From Galdieria partita (Eukaryota; Rhodophyta; Bangiophyceae; Galdieriales; Galdieriaceae): a stretch of DNA of 64,000 nt. This document shows, piece by piece, positions 1-13,400 of this stretch. Location: positions 1 to 64,000 of the forward strand of contig BQMJ01000001.1 of the NCBI GenBank assembly GCA_025991245.1, written 5' to 3'. Position 1 is the first letter of the stretch; each line of letters opens with the position of its first letter. Made by a program: the position numbers and the translations under genes. A model generated the notes under the pieces. That model was not told the DNA's origin. It made no database searches and saw only the letters and a list, made by a program, of their open reading frames with translations.

Positions 1-480
1 AACCCTAATAAACCCTAAATAAACCCTAATAAACCCTAAATAAACCCTAATAAACCCTAAATAAACCCTAATAAACCCTAATAAACCCAAATAAACCCTA
101 AAACCCTAATAAACCCTAATAAACCCTAATAAACCCTAATAAACCCTAATAAACCCTAATAAACCCTAATAAACCCTAATAAACCCTAAATAAACCCTAA
201 TAAACCCTAAATAAACCCTAATAAACCCTAATAAACCCTAATAAACCCTAAATAAACCCTAATAAACCCTAATAAACCCTAATAAACCCTAATAAGCCCT
301 AATAAACCCTAAATAAACCCTAAATAAGCCCTAATAAACCCTAAATAAACCCTAAATAAACCCTAATAAACCCTAATAAACCCTAATAAACCCTAATAAA
401 CCCTAAATAAACCCTAATAAACCCTAATAAACCCTAAATAAACCCTAATAAACCCTAATAAACCCTAATAAACCCTAATA
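1..480. repeat. Telomeric repeat array (C-rich strand)
   Basis: The array alternates two unit lengths, CCCTAATAAA (10 bp) and CCCTAAATAAA (11 bp), so the G-rich strand reads TTTATTAGGG or TTTATTTAGGG. The C-rich strand runs 5' to 3' into the window, as expected for the left end of a chromosome. Single-base variants such as GCCCTAAT or CCCAAATAAA are scattered within it. The position at base 1 and the length make a true terminal telomere much more likely than an internal relic. Confidence 0.95.
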
Positions 481-660
481 AACATATAATAAACATATAA
501 TAAACATATAATAAACATATAATAAACCCATAATAAACCCATAATAAACCCATAATAAACCCATATAAAACACTAAAAAACCATAATAAACACTGATAAA
601 CAATAATAAACACTAAGTAAACAATAATAAACACTAATAAATCGCAAGTAGACCCCAATA
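481..660. repeat. Telomere variant repeats at the telomere base
   Basis: Proximal to the canonical array there are about four copies of AAACATATAAT, then about four of AAACCCATAAT, then irregular units such as AAACACTAATA and AAACAATAATA. These look like mutated telomeric units amplified locally in blocks. They grade into the first subtelomeric unit near 660. The open frame on the minus strand here is only the translation of a low-complexity repeat. Confidence 0.85.
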
Positions 661-1690
661 ATAATCCCTCAGTAAAACCTGACTAAGAAAGAAAAATGCC
701 AACTTCCTCCTGCCGGCCTAGACATATTTTACAATTTACTGCATTTTTTCTTCTAGTTGCATTTCAAACTAAAGTTCCTTAATTGTAGTTACCCTCTTAC
801 TTTTGTTTGTTGCCTAGTATAATGAGTCACAAATTTTACTGTGTGTTTTTTGGCGTCCTGGCGACCTTGCTTGTTTGATTTATTTCTCTTATATTTCTAT
901 TTGAGGTATATTGCATAAATTCTCGGAAGCGGAAAGAGAAAGTCTATATTTTGCTTTTAACTGGTGATTTTCCTTCTTTTGTTGAGGCGTTTTTTACCCA
1001 AAAATAATCCTTCCGTAAAACCGGAATAAGAAAGAAAAATGCCAACTTCCTCCTGTCGGCCTACACTTTTTTTACAATTTGCTGCATTTTTTCCTCTTAG
1101 CTGTATTTCAAACAAATGTCCCTTATTTGTATTTAGCGTCTTACTTTTGCTTGTTGTCTAGTATAATGAGTCACAAATTTTACTGAGTATTTTTTGGCGT
1201 CTTGGCGTCTTTTCTTGTGTGATATTTTTCTCTTATATTTGTATTTGAGGTATACTGCAGAAATACTTGGAAGCGAATAGAGAAAGTTTTTATTTTGCTT
1301 TTGACTGGTGATTGTCCTCTTTTTGTTGAGACGTTTTTATGTTCCCAAGAATAATTTTTCAGCAAAACGTGAATAAGAAAGAAAAATGCCCACTCCCTTC
1401 TGCCTGCCTATACATGTTTTACAATTTACTGCATTTTTTTTCTTAATTGCATTTCAAACGAAAGTTTCTCAATTCTATCAAGCCTCTTCGTTTGCCTTTA
1501 GTCTAGTATAATTAGTCGCAAATTTCAGTGAGTGTTTGGTCGCGTTTTGGAGACTGTTTCTGTGGGTTATTTTTCCATTATATTTGTATTTGAGATATAC
1601 TGCATGAATACTTGGAAACGGTAGGAAAAAGTTTTGATTTTGCTCTTAACTTATGATTGTCTTTCATTTGTTTTTTGGCATTTTCATGTC
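661..1690. repeat. Three tandem copies of the unit head (about 345 bp each)
   Basis: A head sequence containing GAATAAGAAAGAAAAATGCC or a close variant starts near 660, 1003 and 1351, giving periods of about 344-348 bp. Each copy continues with the same AT-rich stretch, including a conserved TCTTATATTTGTATTTGAGG-like segment. The third copy runs on into the rest of unit U1. Parts of the same head triplet are seen again at 20,938-21,400. Confidence 0.75.
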
Positions 1691-4675
1691 GTGTTGCGTT
1701 GATTTAAAATTTGAAGTGGTTGGTTTGATTGAAATTTTTTTGGGATGATTGTCGCCTTGAAACTCTCGTTTTTCATTGATTTTGTTGCAGAGCCATTTAT
1801 GAACGCTCTTTTTTGTTGTTTTTTTCTTATTCTTGTGAAGCCGTATTCATTGGGTGAAGGATCCTTTTGCTTTTTTCTGTTGGATGAATGTTCCTTTTTC
1901 TATCCTGTTAGTTTCTTTCTATACTATGTGACTTTTATTAGAAACAGTGATAAAATTGAAAAAAATTAATCAACCCTGAAAAAAATTTTCTATTGTCCTG
2001 TTCCGGGTCATTCGCATTTGAAGATTTATCAGGTTTTCGGAAATCTGAATGCATTGGAGAAAAGAAACGAATTGGTTCTATCAAGACCTTTACTTTCGAT
2101 TTTAGTTTCGTAAAAGTAATTAATCCTCAAACTGTGCTGCTTGTTTTGCCAACGATCATATGACTTGCCTTGTGTGCTATTTCTGCGTATGTTGAATTTT
2201 GTTGTTTGCTACGGGTATTTAGGTAAAATTTTCGGATGCTATTTTTAGTTCAAAGCCCTTTTGAGTTAAGGAATTTCTCTGTTGCTTCGCAGTAATTCGA
2301 AATTGTGGGCTTTTTAGAAATTGTGGGCTCTTTAGAAATTGTGAGCATTTTTCTTGAATGGTTTCTTTTTTTGGTCTTGTTAGCATCATTAACTTTGTTC
2401 TTGATTGAATCAGTTGCACCGTAAGTTAATAGCTTTTTCTCATATTATGATACTTTGCTTTGTGTGGTATTTGTGCCGAATCTAATTGGTGAAGTATCCA
2501 TTTCGTTTCTGATATTGGATAAATTTACCTTGAATCAACCTGTTAATATCTTCCAATAGTATTTGAGCTTTAAGTATGTATGTATATTTAACTTGAAAGT
2601 ATACCCGAATGAAGACTAATAAAACCAAAAGGAGGAAAAGATACTTAATGCTTTCAGCCAGGACATACCTAGTTTTTCAATTCACTGAGCTCTAGTAGTC
2701 TCAAAGTAGGAGTGGGCAGAGTGAGTTGTTTATGTCCGGTTTCTTATTTATGCTTTCTGCACAAAGAATAGTTACGTGTTGTTTTATTTTTTATGCTTGC
2801 TGTGCTACTGACCAAGTTTGGTTTCCTGTCAGCTACATTTTGTTTAAAATTTTTTTGGATTGAAAACTGGAGTTAGTTTTTTACATTCCTTCTTTAGTTC
2901 AAATTTATTATGAATGCAGAATTTTCTGCTACTTTTGTATCGTTTTGAGATTCTAGGTGGTTCCTTTAAATGGTACCCTTCTGATGACGTTAGTTCAAGG
3001 TGCGAGCAATGTACGCGAACAAGTCGTCGTAACAGTAGAGCAATCTGCCACTAAGTAACATTTTCATCTCTTTGTATTTTCTGTCTTCATTGCTGTTTTC
3101 ATGGATTGTCACTCCGTTTTACTACTTTTCTTCCAATGAGAAAAACAAGTTTCTTTTTCTCCTGTGTTTCTATGTGATATAGTTACTAGATTCCCTTTCA
3201 TCAAAGGTATTGTATTTTGTTTCTCTGTGAGCAGATTGCTGTAACTTTTTTACTTCGTTTCACAAGGTTGAGAAATATCTGCCTGACGAGGACAGATTCA
3301 TGGTACCGATGATGTAAAGAACAAGTGGTACATAAAAATTCCTCAATATATTCTCAAGTTCTTATTTCTCTAAACGTTTTTTCTATTGGTTTTTTCTAAA
3401 ATTGGTTTTGGTATTGTTCCTTTAGTAAACCGTATAAAGAAAGTCCTAGACTGGTAATGCAAAAATTTCCTATTCCCCTTTGATATATCGCAAAAACTTC
3501 TCTTCAATACCGTTTCATAATGCCAATGCAATAGAACTGAAAATGAAATGCTGAAATCTTTTTTTTATTTTTTAACTGTTGCCACAAGTTTTGGAATTTT
3601 TTTAAATTTTTTTGCCTTGGTGACATAGTAGCTTTTTCGTTGAATTTGTCTTTTCATATAGGTATTACTTGGTAGCGATGATGTTCTTTGTTTATTGATT
3701 TTTCTTATTAAGATCGCTGCTGTCTTCAGTGCATACATAATTGTAAGCTTTGAATATGGATAATTTCGAAACTTTCGTTTCAATTTTTCGCCAGGATCTT
3801 CATGGTTGAACCTTACCTTATTAGAATCGTTTTTAGAAATTTGTCTTATGTAGAAAAATTCTAAGTATTGTTATTTGGTCATTTTATTGTATTCTACGGT
3901 GCAATGCTATTGAAAATTTAACCATTTGGTAATCGTTTCTGCTTTTTGATGGTCTTGAGACACTGCTTGCTTCATTCTTTGAGTAGCCTTACTTGAAATA
4001 TAGTGTCGGTATACATATTTAGCAAAAAGTAAACAGTGCTTATGCTATTCTTAGATTCTCGAAAGCAATACTTTGTCTTTTGGTAAACTTTTCGATCCGC
4101 CTTGTATCTGTTCTCTACATTGTCAAATTTTGAATCCCTTTTCGGCTTTTCAGTGTGCACTCTTATGTCACAGATTTTTGTTCAATTGTTACTTTTTAAG
4201 AGTGAATGAGTTAGAAGATTCAATTGTCGTTTAGGCTCTTTGTTCACATTTTAGAAAGTTCACTTGTTTGATCATTTCTCTTCTGTTTTTCTGGTGTGTT
4301 TTATGTCTTATAATCCTTGAATGTGTAATGAAGCTTTCCTAGGTTCTATTTCACATATGCAAAAAATGTTCGAGGTGAGAATATATTGATTTTTTCTATA
4401 TAAGATTTGTTCAACTTTTCTTTTTACTATATTTTGCATTGCCACTTACTGGTTACTCCTGAGAACAACTAGAAGTACTGATGCCATAAAAGACAAATAA
4501 TTTATTAAAATTCTACAATTTTTTCACTTGGGTCGACCTCCCTAAATTCTTTCTCTTTTCATAGACTCTATTCGAGACGATATTTTTATTGCTCTTCTAA
4601 TGAACCGTAGATAATTTCAGAAAAACAATTTTTTTTATTTGAAATCACACGACTTTTCATTCCTTTTTCTAAACG
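1690..4675. repeat. Subtelomeric unit U1, modules a to d
   Basis: This non-coding repeat is about 31% GC. Landmarks shared with other units include the 'attgtcctgt' segment near 1,993, the 'tcaaagcccttttgagtt' segment near 2,250, 'gccaggacatacctag' near 2,656 and a 'gatgatgtaa' segment near 3,310. It is most similar to U6 (about 20,938-23,345). It ends at about 4,675, where it is joined to the interior of the next unit's first module. No supported gene; the short open frames are AT-rich and not conserved between copies. Confidence 0.7.
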
Positions 4676-7600
4676 GCATGACTTCTTTTATGAGCTCTTT
4701 TTGGTTTTGTTTCTTTTTTAGTTTTATTACGAGAATGCTTCAATCGTAAAAAGAATTTTTACATTCTACTTTTAATCTGTTGTCGCCCTTTTTTGTTTAG
4801 GCATTTTTCTGTTGTTTTGTGTTGATTAATAATTTTAAGCGGTTCAAATGGTAACTTTTTTGTAGTTACTGTTACTTTGACATTGTCGTCTTTCATTGAC
4901 CAAGTTGTAAAGCATTTTTTAAAGGTTTTATTACATTTCTGTTTTCTTTGCTCCAAGTTGAAGCCTTATATGTTGTGTAATGGATACTCGAGCTTTCTTA
5001 TAATGGATGAAAGTTCCCTTATTTATCCTGTTAATATTTTTCTATAGTTTGTGAATTTGGATAAAACAGCAATAAACCTTGATAAAACTTAATAAACCCT
5101 GATAAAAAAGCTCCCATTGCCCTGTATCAAAACATCCGCATTTGAAAATTTATTATGTTCTCGGTAATCACAATGCATTAGAGAGAGAAAGTGAATTGGT
5201 TCTACCAAAACCTTTACTTTTGCTTTTAGTCTGGTGAAAATAATTATTCTCAAACTGTGCTGCTTGTTTTGCCAGTGATGAAGTGACTTGCCTTGTGAGC
5301 TATTCTTTTGTATGTCTGTATTTGTTGTTTATTAAGGGGAAACCTGGAAATTTAAGAAAAATTTTACGATGTTATTTCTAATTCAAAGCTTTTCTGAGTT
5401 GAAGCATTTTTCTGTTCCTTTGCAGTAATTCGAATTTGTGAGGTATTTAGAAATTGTGAGCATTTTTCTTAAATGGTTCCTTTTTGCTGTTATTAGCATT
5501 ATTACCGTTGTTCTTGATTGACCGAGTGGCACAGTAAAGTGATAGAGTTTTTTCATATCATGATATTTTGCTTTGTCTGGTATTTGTGTCAAATCTATTT
5601 GGTGTAAGATCCTTTTGGTTTCTGATATTGGATGAATTTACCTTGAATCACCCTGTTAATATCTTCCAATAGTATTTGAAATTTTAGGTAAATATGCGTG
5701 TTTAACTTAATTATATCCTAATGAAACCTAATAAAACTGAAATAAGAAAAAAAATGCTTATTGCTTTCAGCCAGGGCATTCATAGTTTTTCAATTCTTGG
5801 CGCTCTAGTAGTCTCAAAATAGGAGTGTTCAGAGTAAATTGCTTATGTCTGTTTTCTTAGTTATGTTTTTTGCCAAAGAATAGTTACGTATTGTTTTATT
5901 TTTTTTGCTTGTTGTGCCACTGACCAAGTTTGGTTTCCTGTCAGCTACATTTTGTTTGAGTTTTTTTTTGGAATGGAAACTGGAGTAAGTTTTTAGGTTG
6001 CTTCTTTTGTTCAATTTTTTTTGGAGTTCACATTTTCTGCTTCTTTTGTATTGTTCCGAGAATTTAAGTGATTCGTTTAATTGATACCCTTCTGGTGTCA
6101 TAAATGTGAGGCGCGAGCAATGTACTTGAACAAGTCGTTGCAACAGTAGAGCACTCTGACACTATTAACATTTTCATTTCTTTGTTTTTTGCTGCTTTCA
6201 TTGTTTTCAAGGATTGTCCCTCCTTTTTACTACTTTTCCTCCAATGAGAAAAAAAATGTTTTTTCTTCTGTATTTCAATGTGGTTTAGTTACTAAATTCA
6301 CTTCCATCAAAAGTATTGTATTTTTCTTCTCTGTGAGCAGTTTGCTGTAACTTTTTTACTTTGTTTCACACGGTCGACAAATATCTGCAGGACGAGAACA
6401 GGTTCAAGGTACTGATGATGAAAGGATCATGTGGTATATGGAAATTCTTCAATGTATTCTCAAGTTTCTATTTCTCAAAATTCTTATTATACTATGGCTT
6501 TCTTATAAAATCGGTATTTTTATTGTTCCTTTGATAAACTTTAGAAACAAGTGTAGCCCTTATAATGCAAAGATTGCCTATTCCCCTTTGATGTATTGCA
6601 TAAACTTCTCTTCAATACCTTTCCATAATGCCAAAATAAGAGAACTGAAACTGAACTGCTGAAATGGTTTTCTTTTTTCTTTTAATATTGTCATAAATTT
6701 TATAAATTCTTGAACTTTTTCATGCATTAATGACACAGTAATGTTTCTCACAAATTTCTCTTTTCATATAGGTTTGTATGGGTAATACTTGGTAGCGATA
6801 TTGATATTTCTTTATTGATGTTTCTTATTAAGATCGTTGCTATCTTCAGTGCATACATAATAATAAGAATTCAATTTGGATAGTTTCGAAATTTTGTTTC
6901 TATCGTTTCGCCAAGACCTTTATGGTTGAACCTTAACCTATGAGAATCGTCTTGAAAAATCTTTTTATATAGCAAAGTTTTAAGTAGTGTTTTTTGGTCA
7001 CTTTATTGTATTCTACGTTCCAATGACATTGAAAATTTAACCATTTGGTAGAGTAGTTTTTGCTTTCTAACGGTCTAGAGATACTTCTCGTTTCATTCTG
7101 TGAGTACCCTTAACTTGAAATATTGTGTCGCTATACATATTTAGCAAAATGTGAACAATGTTTATGGTATTCTTGGATTTCCAAAAGCAAAACTTTGTGT
7201 TTTGGTAAACTTTTCGGGCCGCCTTTTATCTATTCTCAACATTGTCAAACTCCAAATCAATTTGTTGGTTTTTTATGTGCGTACTCTTTTGCCATAGATC
7301 TTTGTTCTATCGTTATTTTATAAGAATAACTGAATTAGAAGATTCAATCGTCATATTGGCTCTTTGCGCACATTTTAGAAAGTCCACTTTTTTGATCATT
7401 TCTAATCTAGTACTGCTGTCTCTTCTTTCCTTTTGTGTTTTCTGTCTTATAACCCTTCAATGTGTAATGAAGCTTTCCTAGGTTTGATTCAAGCTTATGT
7501 ACTAAACTGTTCGAGGTGAGAATACATCGATTTTTTTATATGCAGATTTGTTCTATTTTTCTTTTTACTAAATTTCGCATTGTCACCTACTGTCTACCCC

Positions 7601-7800
7601 TGAAAACAACTAGGAATACTGATGCCATAAAGGACAACTTATGTATTGAAATTCTTCAATTTTTTCATGGACCGACCTCATTAAATTCTTTCTTTTTCTA
7701 TAGACTCTATTCGAGGCGACATTTTTATCGCTCTTCTAATGAACCGTAGATCATTTTACAAAAAGACAGTTTAATTTTTTATTTGAAAACACACGACTTT
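4676..7800. repeat. Subtelomeric unit U2, modules a to d
   Basis: U2 enters in the middle of module a: its first bases match 17,995 onward in U4. It then carries modules b (about 5,085), c (about 5,745) and d (about 6,760-7,760). Telomere-like relics such as AATAAACCCTGATAAA occur at 5,070-5,110 between modules. No gene is supported. Confidence 0.65.
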
Positions 7801-10056
7801 TTATTTCTTTTTCTAAAATGCATATGTTTTTTGCAATTTGCTAGATCGTCGTAAAAGAATCCAATAGAGTATAAAATTAAGTGGTTTGGATTGGGCTACA
7901 TATACGTGAAATTGTGTCAACATTCTTGATGATTTTTGTGATTTTGCTAATTTATCTCGAGTGACAAAGTAATTCTTCCTTTGAAATCTTTTGGGAATCA
8001 CCCCCACAGTTGTATTTGTATTGCATGTAAGCGATATCCAATTGTTCCATTTGTTTCACTTTTATTGAAGTTTTTAATTTTTGGGGGAGCTGAGCAATTT
8101 GGTTATGAATTTGATATATGGCGAAATCTCAATCTGGTAACTTTTTACAGCTAACGTATCACATGGCTTGTTTCATTATAGTCGTTTTTGATATTGAAAG
8201 GAGACAGTCTTTCGAAAAGTAGAATCTTGCAACTGTCGGTTGTTACTATGCGGCATCTTTTATCAGACACCTTTTTTTGTAAATACCTTTTTTGCTTTCT
8301 TGTGGTAACTGAATTCATTTTGTTCTATTTTATGTTGATCGACATTATAATATACACGAATTGTACTGTTGATATATGTAAGGAATACAAACTAAGCCAT
8401 GCTTTTGTCATAAAAAAGCCTCAAATGAATTAAACCGCTAACAATCTAGCCACAAAAATTCAATGTAGGCTTGTAGTAACTTGGATATTATATGCTTTAT
8501 GTCAGTTTGACTATGCTTTGAATGACAGCTTGTATTGAAACATATCTCTCAAAAGCACTTTTCCTCCATGAGTATGTTGTAATTTCATGGCTGTTCTTTG
8601 AAATCATCCTGTTGTTTTTGTTTTTCTAATTAAATATACAAAATTTCTTTTGAGTATTTAAATTTACAAAAGTACTGAATTGTTTTCGACGAGGGATATA
8701 GTAGGTTTTTCGTTGAACATGCATTTTGGACACTTCTTCTTACTATCTTTTGCATCATCGATCAATGTCCGTTGAAGAAAACAATTAGAGATATACTTAT
8801 TCAATAAAGACAAGTAGTATATGAGAATCCTTCAACTTTCTAGAGATTCTATTTCTCTTACTGTCTTTCTTTTCTCTATGGGTTATTTTCAAAATCGGTA
8901 TCTGTATCGTTCATTTATTAGTCTATATGTGTACGAAAGAAAGAAACGTTACAACGCTCTAATAAAAATAGAATTGTCTAGTGTTCTCTGACATATGTCA
9001 TGTGCTTTCCTCCATTGAATTATGTTCTCGTGAAACCAAAGTTATAAAGCAAAGAATTATTTAATAATTCAAATATTTTGACTTACCTTGTTGCTTTCAT
9101 ATTGGGTAGTGTTTAAGTTTTGTTTTGTTTGTTGATCCATTCGTGTCAATTCATCTTCTCCTAAGAAATCTTCATCCTCTCACATACTAGTGCACTTGTA
9201 TCTCTTTTGACTGATCATGAATTTTCTCTAGTACTTGTTTTCGGGAAACGTTTTCATTTGTTTGGAGCTAACATAATTCACTATGTGTTTGAAATGTTGC
9301 TAAACTAAATTGGCTCCGTTTCTTGCATCTCCCGTATCACAGTCATTCTCAATTCATTGACAGTAGTTTGAAGAGTACAACCTTTTATCGCCTTGTGTTT
9401 ATTTGTGGTGCCTTATTTATCATTTAGTCGTTTGGTAAAGCAGTTTTTTACTTTCTTATGATCATTGTATGCTCCTTATTTCATTCTGTGAGTATCTTTG
9501 TATACTATAATGCTACTTTGGCGATGGTATACATATTGAACCAAAAGAAAAACAATACTATACATATGCCATAAAGGAGGCTTTCAATTGAAAGAAGCAG
9601 TTAACAATGACAACGTAAATATTCCATAATGTCGGCTGTTCTTCCTGTTTCTTGTTGCTTTATATCTACCTGGTCTATACTTTGCGCGATAACTATTAGA
9701 AGATTATATCACTGTGTGGCATTTTTCCTTATTGGTCATACTGTACTTTCACTCTTTTTCTCTACAATCAATTCGTTCTTCTTTGTTTTCTTATCTTTAA
9801 ATACTTTTTTAGTCTTTTAGTATGCATTGCATAATATTTTGGTTTCTTCCTAGCTCTTTCCTCTAGAATTTTCTATTTGAAACTCTTTGTTTGGGAAGTA
9901 CTCCAATCGAAATTCTAGTTCTTCCATTATTACCATAAGAAATTTCAATGCGTTTTGCTTTTCATACTTATCTAGCGTTTAAATCGGTACTCGGCGAATT
10001 GAATTTAAATGAATGCCTTCTACTGAGGTACATATTCATTTCTACGTTTTAATAGG

Positions 10057-10410
10057 GAGCAAGAGCAAGATTGAGACAAGCAGTCTTTGTTAACGGCTCA
10101 ACTTGAAATGCTGTGGTATTTGAGACACTGCAGGAGAAGCTTTACTTGTAAATATTCTAGTGTACTTGCAAACTGGCTCAAGAATTTCCAACTATGTCAT
10201 GTATGCAAAAATGCACCATAGAGATTTTGAATCAATCGTTGGTATATCCTCAGCTTTTCCAGAGGACAATGGACTATCAAAGAAAAGCTTGGTAAGTTCG
10301 ATTCGTTTACTCCTTCATTTCTGTTGATTTCGACCCACCACTAGTTATTTCTATATTTACAAATAAATAGCACTCTAGCCATTTTTTAGACAGTTGGAAC
10401 TTACTCTTGG
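10057..10410 (+). pseudogene. Exon-like remnant with splice sites, copy in U2
   Basis: A stretch of about 235 bp reads as protein-like sequence, including motifs such as MHHRDFESIVG. It ends at a canonical GTAAGT donor at 10,292. A pyrimidine-rich acceptor ending TTTTTTAG lies at 10,389, giving an intron of 98 nt. The same exon, donor and acceptor recur at 24,190-24,520 and 30,420-30,747. Reading frames are interrupted in all three copies, so it appears to be a fossil of a spliced gene carried along by the repeat. The protein is not recognised. Confidence 0.4.
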
Positions 10411-12239
10411 CTAATCGTGAAAAGGTTCATATGAAACAAGAAAACACAAATTAGTATATACAAAACAATTTCTACATTTTTTTTCCCACAAATATCTGCT
10501 TTAAAAAAATTTTTCAAAATTTTTGAATTTTGTCGAGAATTGGCTACGTAGAACAAAACACAGTCCATGACAGCCAAAAGGCAATAGAGGAAAATGCGGG
10601 GAAATGAATCAATGAACCCTCATGTAAACTCAAATAACTTCTTACTGGATTTCCCAATGACCCAGCTTGGATTCTAATTCAGCCTAGTAAAATCTACAAT
10701 GCAACAAGTTTTTCATTTGCAACACAATCTACTAAGGTTCTATATATTATTTGCTAATATTGTTTTCACCGATATCACTTTCTAATTTAGTCTCTTGTAA
10801 AGAAGAGAGGTTTCTTTGTAAAATTGCATTTCTTCTCGTTGAGTGTGTATGGTTTTTGAATATGTAATATTTTCCAGGTACTATTTTAGGTGTTTTTGAT
10901 GTTAATCTTTTTCCTCTTTCACATCACAGTGTAATTGGAAATGATTTCAGCATTGTGCATTATAGACAACTTTATAGTTTTAATGTATTTTAATCCGAAC
11001 TTTTTGTATGGTCCGCTTTTATATGTTTTCCTAATTGTTTTCATTCGCCACTGGGTTATATAAAATTCGCAAACTTTTTCTTCTCTTAGACTTCCTGTAA
11101 TTTAGAAATTTGATTGTGTTTGTCCTAAGAAATCCACATTTTAGAATATTTCATTTCCTTCTGGTGCTTGTTTTGGCTGAGTAGTTCGTTTTGAGCTAAT
11201 ATTGTTTTTGCCAGAAATTTTTGGTTTTCTTTTTCTCTTTTAAATTGAATATTCTATGTGGAACTCTCACAAGTACATGTTGTCTTCAATAAGTTTCTGT
11301 GATAAATAAAGCTTCTCATGTCAATTGTATTGCATCTCTATTTATTGTTTTGATTGATATTGGGTTGTTTGAATCTTTTCTTTTAAACTGTGGTCTTAGA
11401 AGCATTTTTGTATAGTTGTTCTTCATAATAAAGTTTTTCTTATGAAGCGATACGAGAACTTTCTTTTTTGAGCGTTGGGTAATAGCTTTACTACACTGGA
11501 CCCTGCTCTGTCCAATTATGAATAATTCTGATTGTTTGTTTAGTAAAACTTGAATGGTCAATTCTAGCCTTTGCCTTTTTTTAAGAATTTGCGTTGATCC
11601 TTTGGAGTCTCTCTGTTTACACCTTTGTGAGTCAAAGTGGCTAAACTTTGAGTTTCTCGCCTATCCTGGATTGGGTTAGAGCATATGCAAATTGCCAAGA
11701 TTCGATTTCATAGATGTTATCAATTGTATTTTCCTTCTATTATGGCCCTTTTTGGTACTGTGTATTGCAGTTGGTGTTTGTCCTTCTTTCTTGGCTAAAA
11801 GTCTTTCTCGTTTGTCTATAAATGACAAGGTAATTTGTCTATAAATGAAATTACGGTCGTGTACATTTTTTATTATCAATTGAATAGAAAAAATTCCTTG
11901 CCTTTCAGACATTTTTATCATTATGACAATCTAAATGTTGGCTAGAGTTCTTCTTGTATAATTAACAAGTCACGAAATTCAGCCTGTATTCATTCACGGA
12001 CGCTAGATTTCTACGAAAATAAAATTTTGGCAACCGTACCCGACAGTATGAAGATCGATCGTTCAAGTAAACAGGGCATCAAGAATAAAATATTAATGTC
12101 TTGCTCAATTTTGCTTTGTAACGTAGGAAGATCCTGGAATATCTTGCACATATCTAGGAATGTTGCTCAGTAAAATAATTTAATATGCAGAAAGAATCGC
12201 TGCCTAAAATGAGCAATGTATTTATAAATTCGTGGACAG

Positions 12240-13400
12240 TTGTCAGTTTGTATACTTTGTGCTTGTCAGCCTTTTTATAGAATTGTACGTTGCATAGCTG
12301 GTTGTGATTTCCCAATAGAAAGACGGGGCTATTTAAGTGCCGACAGTAATACTATTCAAACAATATCCTTTCCAAAACTGTGTCTCACAAACTGTCAACT
12401 GCTGAGTATTTATAGACTTGAGCACAAAAGACTACGGTAGCTATTCCAAACATACACTATGCCGACGAGTTGCGAAGCCTCTCTTTTGTGAAAATTTTTC
12501 CATCAGACGCTCTTTTTCTTCCAAGTTTTGTTTCGAATTTGCATCCTTCAAGTGACCTCGTCAAGTAAGATTAGCAGACAACGACGTAAAGATGCTTCAA
12601 AGTGGGTGTACAAACTCTGTTCACGTCCGTTTTCGAAACAGCAACTCATAGTTGAACTGCGAAGTTCAGTTGCTACGAGCCAATCTCCCCTCTCCATTTG
12701 GATAATACATTCTCAATAGACAAAAAATGACAATGACAAGAATCGTTTTTGTGAAGAATCAAAGAGACTCAACTCAGAATATACTCCGATTGTTACAAAC
12801 GATCTTGGTAATTATTCCACAAGAGAGAGTCCTCCTCTGTTGTTCACAGGACAACAGTTCAATTCAACTTCAAAAACCAGGTTAAATGACAAGACTGTAT
12901 CGCCGCAAGGGTTCAACCTCAAAGACTATTTGGAGCCTTTGTGCCCACTGGTTCCCCACTACTCCGCAGTGGTCACTGTCTTCAAACAGACCAACAACAA
13001 ATGATCAGCAAATTCTCGAACAGAACCTACGTTGCATTCGACATGAATTTGGAAGCGACTTTGAGGTTCAAGCCAAGTTGTTGACAGGAAACGAACAAAC
13101 CAAACCGCGCCTTGGCTGGAATTTCTAGAAGTGCGAAATCATAAAACCTCAAAGTTTGGTCGTACTAAAAAGTTCTTCTCTAAATTCAACTACTTATATT
13201 TTCATAAAAAGGAACAATTTTATCGACTTCAAAGCAGGTGGTAACAAAGCAACTACAGCCACAGTTGAGCAAAACAATCACAAAGAGAGATTGGGCAAAG
13301 AAGAGCTCTTCGAGTACCGTCAAAAGTGCACACGCCATATAGTTTCATATGTACCTAGTGAAAACTTTCCAAGGGAACCTTCCACTCAAAGGTTTACCTA
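12240..13400 (+). pseudogene. Less AT-rich, coding-like tract in U2 (matched in U7)
   Basis: Open stretches of 60-90 codons follow each other in changing plus-strand frames, for example 12,720-12,998 and 13,156-13,401. The translated text is polar and protein-like, unlike the phenylalanine- and leucine-rich noise elsewhere in the subtelomere. U7 carries the same tract at about 32,554-33,720 with different interruptions. Downstream DNA resembles NTPase gene flanks, so a decayed NTPase relative is possible, but I see no P-loop motif. Function unknown. Confidence 0.3.

Noticed and set aside
455-658. Minus-strand open frame of 67 codons in the telomere base
   Set aside because: It is the translation of a low-complexity telomere variant repeat.
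5829-6143. 104-codon minus-strand ORF in U2
   Set aside because: Lysine- and asparagine-rich text from T-rich DNA; not kept open in the other units.
9629-9820. 63-codon hydrophobic ORF, also at 29,989-30,180
   Set aside because: Present in two repeat copies with an ATG, but the third copy (about 23,765) is interrupted and the divergence shows no sign of protein-level constraint.
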